DNA from: Hyunsoonleella flava
GTDB taxonomy: Bacteria; Bacteroidota; Bacteroidia; Flavobacteriales; Flavobacteriaceae
Assembly (NCBI RefSeq): GCF_004310325.1
Contig: NZ_SIRT01000003.1
Coordinates: forward strand, 62,001 to 126,000
DNA length: 64,000 nt
Direction: 5' to 3'
Below, in pieces: positions 7,194-15,485 of the stretch. Within the stretch, counting starts at the first letter, position 1; every line of letters begins with the position of its first letter. Made by a program: the position numbers and the translations under genes. The notes below the pieces were generated by a model that saw nothing but the letters and a program-made list of their open reading frames with translations, did no database searches and was not told where the DNA came from.

Positions 7194-9044
7194 CTAAATA
7201 AACTTTTTATCTAATTCATCTGTACCCACAGTAATAAAAGTAACTCTATTAGTAGGTGAAACATTAGGTTCTTTACAAGCAAATAACTTGTTTACAATAT
7301 GTTCTTGCTCATCTTTTTGCAGTGATTGCCCTGTCTTGATGGCTAAACTTTTTGCCATGGATTTTGCTAACAAATCGGTAGCACTAAAATTAGCATCAGG
7401 CACTTCATTTTGCACATCACTAATCAACTGCTCTAAAATGATAGAAATTTCACTTTCAGGTACTGTTACAGGCACACCTTTAATTTCTATGGATTCATCC
7501 GTGACATTTGAAAACACAAAACCTGTATGTTCCAAATCCTGCTGCAAGTGCTTCACTATTTCCATTTCTTGCGATGAAAAATGTAATTCCAATGGAAACA
7601 ATAATTGCTGACTTACTCCTTCCTTAACCGTTATGTCCTTTAAAAAATCCTCATACAAAATTCGCTGATGTGCCCTGTGCTGATCTATAACCAACATACC
7701 AGATTTTATGGCGCTTATAATGTATTTATTATGCAATTGAAAGGTAGAATTTGCAGTGTCAGAAGTTTCGTTTTCTTCAAATAATGCACTGGTTTTTTCT
7801 TCACTTTCAAAAGTAAGTTCACTAAAATCGGAAGGCTCACCGTTACTTTTGGACTCTAATCCCACATACAAACTATCCCAATTATCTGGAGTTTGTTTAA
7901 ATGTGGTAGTTTGTCTGCCATGTTTTGGTTTAGCTTCCTGAAACGGATTAAAATTACTATCCACTTCTATTTTTGGTGGACTGGTTCCAACATTATTTTT
8001 ATTGTAAGGTGTATCTAAAGTAGCATCACGTTCAAAATCTAGAACCGGCGCAATATTAAACTGGCCCAAACTATGTTTTACCGCCGAACGTAAAATGGCG
8101 TATAAGGTATGTTCATCGTCAAACTTAATTTCTGTTTTAGTTGGATGAATGTTAATATCAATAGTTTGTGGATTTACCTTTAGATTTAAAAAGTAACTTG
8201 GGTGCGTGCCCGTTTTCAAAAGCCCTTCAAAAGCAGATAAAATGGCATGATTGAGATAGGCACTTTTGATAAATCGATTGTTGACGAAAAAGTATTGCTC
8301 TCCCCTTGTTTTCTTAGCAAATTCTGGCTTTCCCACAAATCCTGAAATCTTTAAAACCTCAGTATCCTCTTCAACAGGCACTAACTTCTCATTGGTTTTA
8401 TTGCCAAAAATGTTTACAATGCGCTGGCGATAATTACTAACTGGTAAATTAAAGGTTTCACTTCCATTATTGAACAATGAGAAACTAATATTAGGATGCG
8501 CAAGCGCTACCCTATGAAATTCATCAATAATATGACGTAATTCTACTGTATTGGATTTTAAAAAATTACGACGCGCTGGCATATTAAAAAACAGATTTTT
8601 TACTGAAATCGAAGTGCCTTTTGGCGTCACTACAACGTCTTGAGACGTTACTTCGCTTCCTTCAATCACAATACTAGTACCAACATCATCAACTTCCTGT
8701 TTTGTTTTCAATTCCACATGGGCAATGGCAGCTATACTCGCCAAAGCCTCTCCTCTAAATCCTTTGGTGTTTAATTGAAATAAATCATCGGCATTTCTAA
8801 TTTTCGAGGTAGCATGACGCTCAAAACTTAAACGGGCATCGGTAACACTCATGCCTTTGCCATTGTCTATAACTTGAATAAGCGTCTTTCCTGCATCTTT
8901 AACAATGAGTTTAATAACATCTGCCCCAGCATCAATAGCGTTTTCCAATAATTCCTTAACCACTGAAGAAGGCCGTTGTACAACTTCTCCAGCGGCTATT
9001 TGGTTAGCAACGTGGTCTGGTAAAAGTTGAATGACATCTGACAT
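7194..9044 (-). CDS. mutL: DNA mismatch repair protein MutL
   Basis: MutL couples mismatch recognition by MutS to strand removal. The 616-residue protein has the GHKL ATPase motifs near the N-terminus: VKELLENAIDAGAD (about 29-42), DNGKGM and TKGFRGEALASIA. A central linker rich in Ser, Thr and Glu follows, then the C-terminal dimerisation domain. In endonuclease-type MutL the C-terminus carries DQHAxxExxxxE. Here the matching site, residues 454-465, reads DQHRAHQRILYE, with Arg for Ala and Gln for the first Glu. The later ACR and CPHGR motifs correspond to AKSLAIK and SPTNR. The nicking centre therefore looks degenerate. The gene leads the mutL - rhomboid run. Confidence 0.95.
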   Translation of the reverse strand: MSDVIQLLPDHVANQIAAGEVVQRPSSVVKELLENAIDAGADVIKLIVKDAGKTLIQVIDNGKGMSVTDARLSFERHATSKIRNADDLFQLNTKGFRGEALASIAAIAHVELKTKQEVDDVGTSIVIEGSEVTSQDVVVTPKGTSISVKNLFFNMPARRNFLKSNTVELRHIIDEFHRVALAHPNISFSLFNNGSETFNLPVSNYRQRIVNIFGNKTNEKLVPVEEDTEVLKISGFVGKPEFAKKTRGEQYFFVNNRFIKSAYLNHAILSAFEGLLKTGTHPSYFLNLKVNPQTIDINIHPTKTEIKFDDEHTLYAILRSAVKHSLGQFNIAPVLDFERDATLDTPYNKNNVGTSPPKIEVDSNFNPFQEAKPKHGRQTTTFKQTPDNWDSLYVGLESKSNGEPSDFSELTFESEEKTSALFEENETSDTANSTFQLHNKYIISAIKSGMLVIDQHRAHQRILYEDFLKDITVKEGVSQQLLFPLELHFSSQEMEIVKHLQQDLEHTGFVFSNVTDESIEIKGVPVTVPESEISIILEQLISDVQNEVPDANFSATDLLAKSMAKSLAIKTGQSLQKDEQEHIVNKLFACKEPNVSPTNRVTFITVGTDELDKKFI

Positions 9045-9058
9045 ATAAAATTATGAAA

Positions 9059-9071
9059 GCCCATAATGGGC
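9059..9071 (-). terminator. Small hairpin upstream of mutL, possible weak terminator
   Basis: The palindrome GCCCATAATGGGC forms a five-pair stem with a three-base loop. Read on the minus strand it follows the two small membrane-protein genes and is followed by a short T-rich stretch. It may end their transcript before mutL. The T tract is poor, so the call is tentative. Confidence 0.35.
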
Positions 9072-9141
9072 ATTTAAAAATTAAAAATTGTTTTGCTCTA
9101 AATTAACAACACCTTGATGATACAAACTCAGTAAAGCTTCG

Positions 9142-9444
9142 TTATGATGAAAAGAAAATAGATAAATCGAAATCGATAATGAATAAAAAAATTAGAACAA
9201 AAACTAAAACTAAAAATAGGATTGTTTTATTAAATCCAGAATTATCTCTGTTTCTACTCTTTTGTCTGATTTCATGCCATTGTCCCGAAAAGTCATTTTT
9301 GTTATAGTTGTCAGCGTAGGCATCGAACTTTGTTGCATACTGCAATTCATCAGTATCTTCTTTTCCTTTGTAATGGCGTGGGGTATAATTAAACCTTTTA
9401 TTTCTAGGCAATCTCTTAATTAAAGTAAATTTTATAGGTCCCAT
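9142..9444 (-). CDS. Small membrane protein, conserved hypothetical
   Basis: This is a 100-residue protein with a basic N-terminal half (LIKRLPRNKRFNYTPRHYKG) and one membrane segment at about residues 74-95 close to the C-terminus, so it is probably tail anchored. Such proteins often carry the label riboflavin synthase subunit beta in flavobacterial annotations. That label seems to be spill-over from the nearby ribH, since no lumazine-synthase feature is present. The neighbour at 9461-9679 has the same plan (basic head with FDYKPRF, C-terminal helix), so the two look like diverged paralogues. Function unknown. Confidence 0.6.
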   Translation of the reverse strand: MGPIKFTLIKRLPRNKRFNYTPRHYKGKEDTDELQYATKFDAYADNYNKNDFSGQWHEIRQKSRNRDNSGFNKTILFLVLVFVLIFLFIIDFDLSIFFSS

Positions 9445-9460
9445 AATCTTAAGTTTTTAA

Positions 9461-9679
9461 TTAGTTGATTTTCGACTCCAACCAAATCATACAAATCAAT
9501 AATAATACCAAAGCCAAAATTAAAAAGCGTATCGACATACCTCCTCTAACTTTACTGCCCTTTTCTTTTCGCCATTTTGATACGAATTCCCTTTTTTCTT
9601 CTTCTACTTCATCCTCAGCATTATCTTTTGAAAAACGGGGTTTATAATCAAAGGTTTTATGTTTTCGCTGCTTAAACAC
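9461..9679 (-). CDS. Small membrane protein, conserved hypothetical
   Basis: A 72-residue product with a charged N-terminal part (HKTFDYKPRFSKDN, then an acidic EDEVEEEKRE stretch). One hydrophobic helix at about residues 49-67 ends in ESKIN. The layout matches the next gene downstream (9142-9444), 16 bases away, which suggests a co-transcribed pair of tail-anchored proteins. No enzymatic motif is visible. The 160-base spacer on its other side, up to ribH, holds only AT-rich sequence and no clear signal. Confidence 0.55.
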   Translation of the reverse strand: MFKQRKHKTFDYKPRFSKDNAEDEVEEEKREFVSKWRKEKGSKVRGGMSIRFLILALVLLLICMIWLESKIN

Positions 9680-9840
9680 GTTATGCTCTTATCTCTCAAA
9701 AATACTTAAAAAACTACAGAAAAAATGGTGTTTACTGCTAAAAATTGTTAACAAAACCGAAGCAAAATCGTAAAAAACAAAATTTCAAAATCCAAAGACG
9801 ATACTCTAGAAATCTAGTTTTTTAAGTTATTAAATTAAGG

Positions 9841-10320
9841 TTAGCTATTTCTACGAAGTTCCGCCATTTTAATAGCAGCAATAGCAGCCTCTGTACCTTT
9901 ATTTCCATGTTTACCTCCAGAACGCTCAATAGCCTGTTGCATGGTATTATCTGTAAGAACACAAAAAATGACCGGAGTTTCACGCATTACGTTAAGGTCT
10001 TTTATACCCTGTGCTACGCCTTCGCAAACAAAATCGAAGTGTTTCGTTTCCCCTTGAATTACACTACCAATGGCGATAACAGCATTAACCATTTGTTCCT
10101 GCATTTTTTTGCAGCCATAAATCAACTCGAAACTTCCTGGAACATCCCAACGCACAATATTAGCTGGTAGCACACCATGGTCTATCAACGTGTCGTAAGC
10201 TCCCTTGTACAAACCTTCAGTAATACTACTGTTCCATTCTGAAACAACAATCCCAAACCGAAATTTATTCGCGTCTGGGACCGTATTTTTATCGTAATCT
10301 GATAAGTTTGTAGTTGCCAT
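9841..10320 (-). CDS. ribH: 6,7-dimethyl-8-ribityllumazine synthase
   Basis: RibH condenses 5-amino-6-ribitylaminouracil with dihydroxybutanone phosphate, the penultimate step of riboflavin synthesis, in the cytoplasm as a large oligomer. The 159-residue length is standard. Visible family marks are the substrate-binding SEWNSSITE (about residues 27-35), DVPGSFELIYG, AIGSVIQGETKHFDFVC with the catalytic His, and FCVLTDNT. The C-terminal helix has GNKGTEAAIAAIKM. It follows the TPR gene by 12 bases on the same strand and is probably in its operon. No FMN riboswitch is visible upstream. Confidence 0.96.
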   Translation of the reverse strand: MATTNLSDYDKNTVPDANKFRFGIVVSEWNSSITEGLYKGAYDTLIDHGVLPANIVRWDVPGSFELIYGCKKMQEQMVNAVIAIGSVIQGETKHFDFVCEGVAQGIKDLNVMRETPVIFCVLTDNTMQQAIERSGGKHGNKGTEAAIAAIKMAELRRNS

Positions 10321-10332
10321 ATGTTTATGGAA

Positions 10333-11103
10333 TTACTTACTCGCTAAAACCTCTGCTTTTCCAATAAAAACATCTATAGTAGACGCTTCGCTAGAATCTG
10401 GGTAATCTTCTTTTATGCGTTTAAAATACTCCAATGCTTTATCCGCTTGACCTAACTTTAAAGATAAAGCTCCTGCTTTGTATAAATACATTGGTGTTGT
10501 GTAACCGTTATCTCTAAGCGCGATGGCTTTTTCATAATACCCTAAGGCATCCTCAGGTTGGTTAAGCTGTACAAAAGCATCACCAATATTCCCTTTAGCT
10601 AAAGGAGCTAAAACCTCATCATCACTTTCAAATTCGCTTAAATACGCTACCGCGTTTTTATAATCTTTTAATCTTAAATATGCAGTGCCAGCATAATAAT
10701 TAGCAAGATTTGCAGCCTGCGTACCACTGTATTCATTAATTATGTCCAACATCCCATATTTACCTTCACCACCATTTAGTGCCAAATTGAACAACGAATC
10801 TTTTGCAACACCATTTACGGCATCGTTAAAAAACTTTTGTGCCTGAAACATATCGTTCATAGCATTAACTTGCTTGGGTTTAGCAACATATTCTTTGTAA
10901 GCTAGTGAGCCTAAAACAGCTGCCGCTACAACACCAACAATAATGAAAATATACTTTTGATTTTTGGCTACAAATGCTTCTGTTTTCGAAGCCGTTTCAT
11001 CTAGCGTATTAAAAACCTCAGCAGTTGTTGATCCCTCTTCTATATTTTGCTCCTTCTCAGCCTTGGTTTTTGGTTTATATCCTCGTTTCTTATAAGTTGC
11101 CAT
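10333..11103 (-). CDS. TPR-repeat membrane protein (YfgM-like)
   Basis: The protein has 256 residues from the ATG at 11103 (MATYKKRGYKPK). A TTG 24 bases upstream is ruled out because it lies inside the probable promoter box TATTTTTG (11132 to 11125, minus strand). A basic, charged N-terminus of about 50 residues precedes one membrane helix (FIIVGVVAAAVLGSLAY). Several tetratricopeptide-like repeats follow, with the pattern ANYYAGTAYLRLKDYKNAV and FVQLNQPEDALGYYEKAI. This plan (cytoplasmic head, helix, periplasmic TPR) is that of YfgM-type translocon-associated proteins. It is divergent from recF. Confidence 0.8.
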   Translation of the reverse strand: MATYKKRGYKPKTKAEKEQNIEEGSTTAEVFNTLDETASKTEAFVAKNQKYIFIIVGVVAAAVLGSLAYKEYVAKPKQVNAMNDMFQAQKFFNDAVNGVAKDSLFNLALNGGEGKYGMLDIINEYSGTQAANLANYYAGTAYLRLKDYKNAVAYLSEFESDDEVLAPLAKGNIGDAFVQLNQPEDALGYYEKAIALRDNGYTTPMYLYKAGALSLKLGQADKALEYFKRIKEDYPDSSEASTIDVFIGKAEVLASK

Positions 11104-11238
11104 ATCTTGAAAATTATCGTCGCGCAAAAATATAATTTTTCTTCATAACTAAAAGGCTATTTATTTGTTATTTTTCAATAATTTGCACTTCTTTTTGCTA
11201 TATTTTTCGAATTTTAACCCATTTAAGTTGGCATCTGC

Positions 11239-12318
11239 ATGATTTTAAAATCACTTTCATTAGTAAACTATAAAAATTTTGAAAGTCAATCCTTTAATTT
11301 CAATGAAAAAATAAACTGTTTCGTTGGGAACAATGGCGTTGGAAAAACAAATATTTTAGATGCCATTTATCATCTGTCCTTCGGAAAAAGTTATTTCAAC
11401 CCCATTGCACTTCAAAATATAAAGCACGCGGAAGATTTTTTTGTGATTAACGGCGATTATGAAAAGGAAGAAAAGCATGAAAAAGTAAGTGTTAGCTTAA
11501 AACGTGGACAAAAAAAAGTGATAAAGCGCAATGGTAAAGCTTATGAAAAGTTTAGCGATCATATTGGCTTTTTGCCTCTTGTAATTATTTCGCCTGCCGA
11601 TAGAGACTTGATTATTGAGGGCAGTAGTACGCGCCGAAAATTTGTGGATAGTGTTATCTCGCAAAGCGATAAAAGCTATTTAGTACAACTTATTAATTAC
11701 AATAAGGTTTTAGCGCAACGCAATGCGCTTTTAAAGTATTTTGCTCTAAACCATACGTTTAATGCAGACACTCTAGAAGTTTACAATGAGCAATTAACTA
11801 AATATGGTACTGTTATTTTTGAAAAAAGAGATGCGTTTTTAAAGGAATTTATTCCTATTTTTAAAATGCGTTATGAAGCCATAAGCAACGGAAACGAGCA
11901 GGTAAATTTGGTATATGAAAGTCATTTATCAAAAGATAATTTAAACATCTTGCTAAACGAAAGCCTTGCAAAAGACAAGGCATTACAATACACAAATGTG
12001 GGGATTCATAAAGATGATTTAGTGTTTCATATTGAAGGACATCCTGTTAAAAAATTTGGAAGTCAAGGACAACAAAAATCATTTTTAATTGCACTGAAAT
12101 TGGCACAATTTGATTTTATTAAAACGCAAAGCGGGGTAAATCCTATTCTGCTATTGGATGATATTTTTGATAAGCTTGATGAACAACGCGTTGCACAAAT
12201 TATTAAATTAGTGGATGATGAAAATTTCGGACAGTTATTTATAAGTGACACCCATGCTGAAAGAACAGAAGAGGCTGTGAAACAGGTGCATCAAAGTTAT
12301 GAGATATTTAAGCTGTAG
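11239..12318 (+). CDS. recF: DNA replication and repair protein RecF
   Basis: RecF is an SMC-like ATPase that with RecO and RecR loads RecA at single-strand gaps. The 359-residue product has the N-terminal [14 protein letters not shown], Walker [10 protein letters not shown] (about residues 29-37), the internal [20 protein letters not shown], the signature region [19 protein letters not shown] and Walker [14 protein letters not shown]. All are typical of RecF. It is transcribed away from the TPR gene and is followed by the DUF721 gene 79 bases later. It is not beside dnaA or dnaN, which is usual for Bacteroidota. Confidence 0.95.
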   Translation: MILKSLSLVNYKNFESQSFNFNEKINCFVGNNGVGKTNILDAIYHLSFGKSYFNPIALQNIKHAEDFFVINGDYEKEEKHEKVSVSLKRGQKKVIKRNGKAYEKFSDHIGFLPLVIISPADRDLIIEGSSTRRKFVDSVISQSDKSYLVQLINYNKVLAQRNALLKYFALNHTFNADTLEVYNEQLTKYGTVIFEKRDAFLKEFIPIFKMRYEAISNGNEQVNLVYESHLSKDNLNILLNESLAKDKALQYTNVGIHKDDLVFHIEGHPVKKFGSQGQQKSFLIALKLAQFDFIKTQSGVNPILLLDDIFDKLDEQRVAQIIKLVDDENFGQLFISDTHAERTEEAVKQVHQSYEIFKL

Positions 12319-12397
12319 TTAGATTTCAGATTTGAGAAAAGTATTAAATTTGTAAAACACAGCAAAACTTCAGAATCCTAAATAGTTAATAGTAATT

Positions 12398-12694
12398 ATG
12401 CCCAAACGCCACAACGAACATATCAGCATAAAAGATGCTTTAAAAGAATTTGTTGAAACCAATAAACTGGAAAAAGGTTTAGACAAAGTAAATGCTGCTG
12501 AAGCATGGGCAAAACTTATGGGAAATGGCGTTAATAATTACACTACTGCTGTAAAATTGGAACGTAATACCCTTTATATTCAGTTGAGTTCAAGCGTCCT
12601 TAGAGAAGAGTTAAGTTATGGTAAGCAAAAAATAATTGCGATGCTAAATGAAGAATTGGGTAAAGAAGTTATAAAAAAACTGGTATTGCGCTAG
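12398..12694 (+). CDS. DUF721 (DciA-like) protein
   Basis: A 98-residue protein of the DUF721 family, to which the bacterial helicase-loading factor DciA belongs. The core shows ISIKDALKEFVETNKLEKG, then NAAEAWAKLMGNGVNNYT and the beta-hairpin region LYIQLSSSVLREELSY, ending with KQKIIAMLNEELG. In Bacteroidota this gene commonly follows recF, as here. DciA proteins interact with the replicative helicase DnaB, so a replication role is plausible. It is inferred from the family only. Confidence 0.8.
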   Translation: MPKRHNEHISIKDALKEFVETNKLEKGLDKVNAAEAWAKLMGNGVNNYTTAVKLERNTLYIQLSSSVLREELSYGKQKIIAMLNEELGKEVIKKLVLR

Positions 12695-12788
12695 TACACC
12701 CTAACACTTTTAAAATAGTTTTTCAAACTTATACTACTGTTTACAAGCCTTTTAAACATTATTTACGTGCTTAAACAAAATAAAACGT

Positions 12789-12811
12789 AAATAATTGATT
12801 TACAATTATTT
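12789..12811. promoter_or_regulatory. 9-bp perfect inverted repeat over the csp1 promoter
   Basis: AAATAATTG (12789-12797) and CAATTATTT (12803-12811) are exact reverse complements separated by five bases. The left arm contains the TTG that would serve as the -33 element of the cold-shock promoter. This is where an operator or a cold-sensitive structure would act. Confidence 0.45.
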
Positions 12812-12826
12812 TAAACACTACCTTTG
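12795..12826 (+). promoter_or_regulatory. Promoter of the first cold-shock gene
   Basis: TTG at 12795-12797, a 21-base spacer and TACCTTTG at 12819-12826 fit the Bacteroidota TTTG / TAnnTTTG promoter. The start codon lies 27 bases after the -7 box, giving a short leader of about 20 bases. Confidence 0.65.
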
Positions 12827-12853
12827 TGGCTTTAATAATTTAATTTTTTTAAC

Positions 12854-13045
12854 ATGAGTACAGGAACAGTAAAATTCTTTAATGATTCAAAAGGATATGG
12901 ATTCATTACTGAAGAAGGTTCAAACAAAGAACATTTTGTTCACATTTCTGGATTAATTGACGAAGTTCGTGAAGGCGATAACGTTGAATTTGACCTTCAG
13001 GAAGGGAGAAAAGGTTTAAACGCAGTAAACGTAAAAGTTATTTAA
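12854..13045 (+). CDS. Cold-shock domain protein (first of tandem pair)
   Basis: This 63-residue single cold-shock domain binds single-stranded RNA or DNA and usually acts as an RNA chaperone. RNP1 is KGYGFIT (about residues 13-19) and RNP2 is HFVHIS (about 27-32). The start MSTGTVKFFNDSKG is typical. It differs from the second copy at only a few positions (Tyr15/Phe, Asn24/Glu, Lys25 conserved, Val36/Ile), so the two are recent tandem duplicates. A hairpin terminator follows each copy. Confidence 0.93.
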   Translation: MSTGTVKFFNDSKGYGFITEEGSNKEHFVHISGLIDEVREGDNVEFDLQEGRKGLNAVNVKVI

Positions 13046-13070
13046 TATATATACTTTAAGATTTACAATG

Positions 13071-13105
13071 AAAAGTCTATTGCTTTTTGAAATAGGCTTT
13101 TTTTT
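13071..13105 (+). terminator. Terminator between the two cold-shock genes
   Basis: AAGTCTATT (13073-13081) pairs with AATAGGCTT (13091-13099), allowing one G-T pair. A run of T follows to 13105. It lies 26 bases after the first cold-shock stop and should end that transcript. A box TAATTTTG (13113-13120) just after it could start the second gene separately. Confidence 0.7.
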
Positions 13106-13154
13106 GTGGCATTAATTTTGATTACACAATTACATTAATTTAATATTTAACACA

Positions 13155-13346
13155 ATGAGTACAGGAACAGTAAAATTCTTCAACGATTCAAAAGGATTCG
13201 GATTTATAACAGAAGAAGGTTCAGAAAAGGAACATTTTGTTCACATTTCTGGTTTAATCGATGAAATTCGCGAAGGTGACAATGTAGAATTCGATTTACA
13301 GGAAGGAAGAAAAGGTTTAAACGCAGTAAACGTAAAAGTAATCTAA
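13155..13346 (+). CDS. Cold-shock domain protein (second of tandem pair)
   Basis: A 63-residue cold-shock protein nearly identical to the copy 300 bases upstream. RNP1 is KGFGFIT and RNP2 is HFVHIS, both intact. The few changes are conservative (Tyr to Phe in RNP1, Asn to Glu near residue 24, Val to Ile near 36). The DNA has diverged at silent positions as well, so the duplication is not brand new. A strong bidirectional terminator separates it from ndk. Confidence 0.93.
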   Translation: MSTGTVKFFNDSKGFGFITEEGSEKEHFVHISGLIDEIREGDNVEFDLQEGRKGLNAVNVKVI

Positions 13347-13376
13347 TATATATTATTTCACTTTTTTTCTTACAAG

Positions 13377-13405
13377 AAAGCCCGAGACTTGGTCTCGGGC
13401 TTTTT
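13377..13405. terminator. Strong bidirectional terminator between csp2 and ndk
   Basis: AAAGCCCGAGAC (13377-13388) and GTCTCGGGCTTT (13392-13403) form a perfect 12-pair stem with a three-base loop. Ts follow on the plus strand, and there is an A/T flank for the minus strand. It serves the convergent cold-shock and ndk genes. Confidence 0.92.
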
Positions 13406-13428
13406 CATTTTTTAAAATGCTTTGTATC

Positions 13429-13848
13429 TTAAAATTGCTCTCTCCCAGAAAAATGGAAAGCACCTTCAATGGCAGCGTTGTCATCACTATCACTTCCGTG
13501 TACCGCATTTTCGCTAATTGAATCTGCATACATTTTTCTAATTGTACCTTCAGCAGCATCAGCTGGATTTGTAGCTCCAATTAACGTTCTAAAATCTTCA
13601 ACTGCGTTATCTTTCTCCAAAATTGCCGCCACAATAGGACCACGTGTCATATATTCTACTAACTCAGAAAAAAATGGACGCTCTTTATGTATCGCATAAA
13701 ACTCTTGAGCGTCTGCTTTTGTCATTTGTGTTAATTTCATCGCCACAATTCTAAATCCTGAAGCTGTAATTTTTTCTAATATTGCACCAATATGCCCTTT
13801 TTCAACTGCATCTGGTTTAAGCATTGTAAATGTTCTGTTTGTTGCCAT
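13429..13848 (-). CDS. ndk: Nucleoside-diphosphate kinase
   Basis: Ndk transfers the gamma phosphate between nucleoside triphosphates and diphosphates through a phospho-histidine. The product has 139 residues from the ATG at 13848 ([18 protein letters not shown]). A longer reading frame upstream is not part of the gene, since it crosses the probable -7 box TACTTTTG (13874 to 13867). The active-site motif NAVHGSD puts the catalytic His at residue 117, as in the family. The gene is divergent from nrnA, with promoters facing apart in a 75-base gap. Confidence 0.96.
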   Translation of the reverse strand: MATNRTFTMLKPDAVEKGHIGAILEKITASGFRIVAMKLTQMTKADAQEFYAIHKERPFFSELVEYMTRGPIVAAILEKDNAVEDFRTLIGATNPADAAEGTIRKMYADSISENAVHGSDSDDNAAIEGAFHFSGREQF

Positions 13849-13923
13849 TTCATTTTTTATTTGGCGCAAAAGTAACGTATTTTCAATAAAAAGCAAGTTT
13901 AAAAAATTGTATCTTCGTTCCTT

Positions 13924-14943
13924 ATGGATACAAACGACATTACGGCGATTAAACAGCTATTAAGTACGCCAAAAAACATAGTAATAGTGCCTCACAAGAA
14001 CCCTGATGGAGACGCTATCGGTTCAACTTTAGGGCTATATCATTTTCTAAATAAATACAATCATAATACGCAAGTTATCACACCAAATGATTATCCTGGA
14101 TTTCTAAAATGGGCTCCTGGAGAAAGCTTTATTCTAAAGTATGATTCTCAATCAGAAGAGTGCAATAAGGTGATCGAAAAAGCTGATATTATCTTTACTT
14201 TAGATTTTAACGCATTCCACAGAACTGGTGCAATGGCACCTATGCTTGAAACTTCAAAAGCCCTTAAAATCTTAATAGACCATCACCAAGAACCTGATGA
14301 TTATGCTACTTTTATGTATAGTGATGTGAATATGAGTTCTACATGCGAGATGATATACCATTTTATTGATATGCTGGGCAGCACAGATAAGATTGATGTT
14401 GATATTGCTACTTGCTTGTATTTAGGAATAATGACAGATACAGGATCATTTAGATTTCCATCTACAACAAGTACAACACATCGCATAGTTGCAGAACTTA
14501 TTGACAAAGGGGCAAAAAACGCCAACATACACAACAATGTTTACGACACCAACAGCTACAACCGCCTACAATTACTAGGGTGTGCTTTAACCAATTTGAA
14601 AGTGCTACCTGAATTAAGAACTGCATATATTACACTGTCTCAAGATGAATTACGGAAGTTTGACTATAAAAAAGGAGATACTGAAGGTGTGGTAAATTAT
14701 GCGCTTTCCTTAAACAACATCATTTTTGCGGCCATCTTCATTGAAGATAAACAGGAAGGCATTATTAAAATCTCACTGCGCTCAAAAGGTGGTTTTTCAG
14801 TAAACGAATTCTCTAGAGCACATTTTAACGGTGGCGGACATAACAATGCAGCCGGTGGACGCAGCGAAACACCACTAAAATCAACGGTTGAAAAATTTCT
14901 TAGTATATTGCCTCAATATAAAAATGCCCTAAATCATGAATAA
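13924..14943 (+). CDS. nrnA: Bifunctional oligoribonuclease / PAP phosphatase, DHH family
   Basis: NrnA degrades short RNA oligomers and dephosphorylates phosphoadenosine phosphate. The 339-residue protein has the DHH-family motifs in order: [12 protein letters not shown] (about residues 22-33), LDFNAFHR, the signature IDHHQEPDD, and a DTGSFRF stretch. The C-terminal DHHA1 domain carries [10 protein letters not shown]. The metal ligands appear complete. It overlaps gldI by 8 bases, so the two are co-translated. This is the first gene of the run leading to DUF192. Confidence 0.92.
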   Translation: MDTNDITAIKQLLSTPKNIVIVPHKNPDGDAIGSTLGLYHFLNKYNHNTQVITPNDYPGFLKWAPGESFILKYDSQSEECNKVIEKADIIFTLDFNAFHRTGAMAPMLETSKALKILIDHHQEPDDYATFMYSDVNMSSTCEMIYHFIDMLGSTDKIDVDIATCLYLGIMTDTGSFRFPSTTSTTHRIVAELIDKGAKNANIHNNVYDTNSYNRLQLLGCALTNLKVLPELRTAYITLSQDELRKFDYKKGDTEGVVNYALSLNNIIFAAIFIEDKQEGIIKISLRSKGGFSVNEFSRAHFNGGGHNNAAGGRSETPLKSTVEKFLSILPQYKNALNHE

Positions 14944-15484
14944 ATTTTATGCCCTAATACTTTTAGCAATTTTTTGCTTTGGTTGCAAAACCCCAGAAGC
15001 TCGTAAACCTGTCTCTGTAAAATCAGGTTCTTTTATTGACGAATCTGTAGAACGTAATAAAAAACTGAATGCCAAGGAACAGGCCTTGATTCAAGATATA
15101 ATGGCGGCTAACGATAGCAACGAATACATTGCTTCAGAAAACGGATTTTGGTATTACTACAATACAAAAACCATAGAAGAGACTGCATTAACACCTGGTT
15201 TTGGTGATATCGTTAACTACTCATATCATCTTAAAAACTTGAAAGGCGATTTGATTTATCCTGCGGATTATTTCAAAAACCTCAACTATACTATGGATAA
15301 ACAAGAATTGTTCACAGGGCTTCGCGAAGGTTTAAAATTGATGAAACCTGGAGAAACCGTTACATTTCTTTTTCCTTCACAAAAGGCATATGGTTACTAT
15401 GGGGACGAAAACAAAATTGGCACAAATGTACCTCTAATTGCTGAAGTTACTTTAAACTCTATTACCAAAGTACAAGATAACTAG
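14936..15484 (+). CDS. gldI: Gliding-motility lipoprotein GldI, FKBP-type PPIase
   Basis: GldI is a lipoprotein with a peptidyl-prolyl isomerase domain needed for gliding in Flavobacterium, probably by folding components of the gliding/T9SS machinery. The 182-residue product has a lipobox (FCFGC, Cys17), a flexible region, then the FKBP domain, with GDIVNYSYHLKNLKG, the GLREGLKLMKPGETVTFL loop and FPSQKAYGYYGD. It starts inside the end of nrnA and is followed by a second PPIase lipoprotein one base after its stop. Recognition rests on the GldI-specific N-terminal region as well as the FKBP fold. Confidence 0.85.
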   Translation: MNKFYALILLAIFCFGCKTPEARKPVSVKSGSFIDESVERNKKLNAKEQALIQDIMAANDSNEYIASENGFWYYYNTKTIEETALTPGFGDIVNYSYHLKNLKGDLIYPADYFKNLNYTMDKQELFTGLREGLKLMKPGETVTFLFPSQKAYGYYGDENKIGTNVPLIAEVTLNSITKVQDN

Positions 15485-15485
15485 T

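Noticed and set aside
9142-9679. Label riboflavin synthase subunit beta for the two small membrane proteins
   Set aside because: Neither has any lumazine- or riboflavin-synthase feature. The name is likely carried over from the nearby true ribH.
12695-12788. Possible small gene between the DUF721 gene and csp1
   Set aside because: Only AT-rich sequence without a start-bearing frame of useful length; it is better read as leader and promoter DNA.
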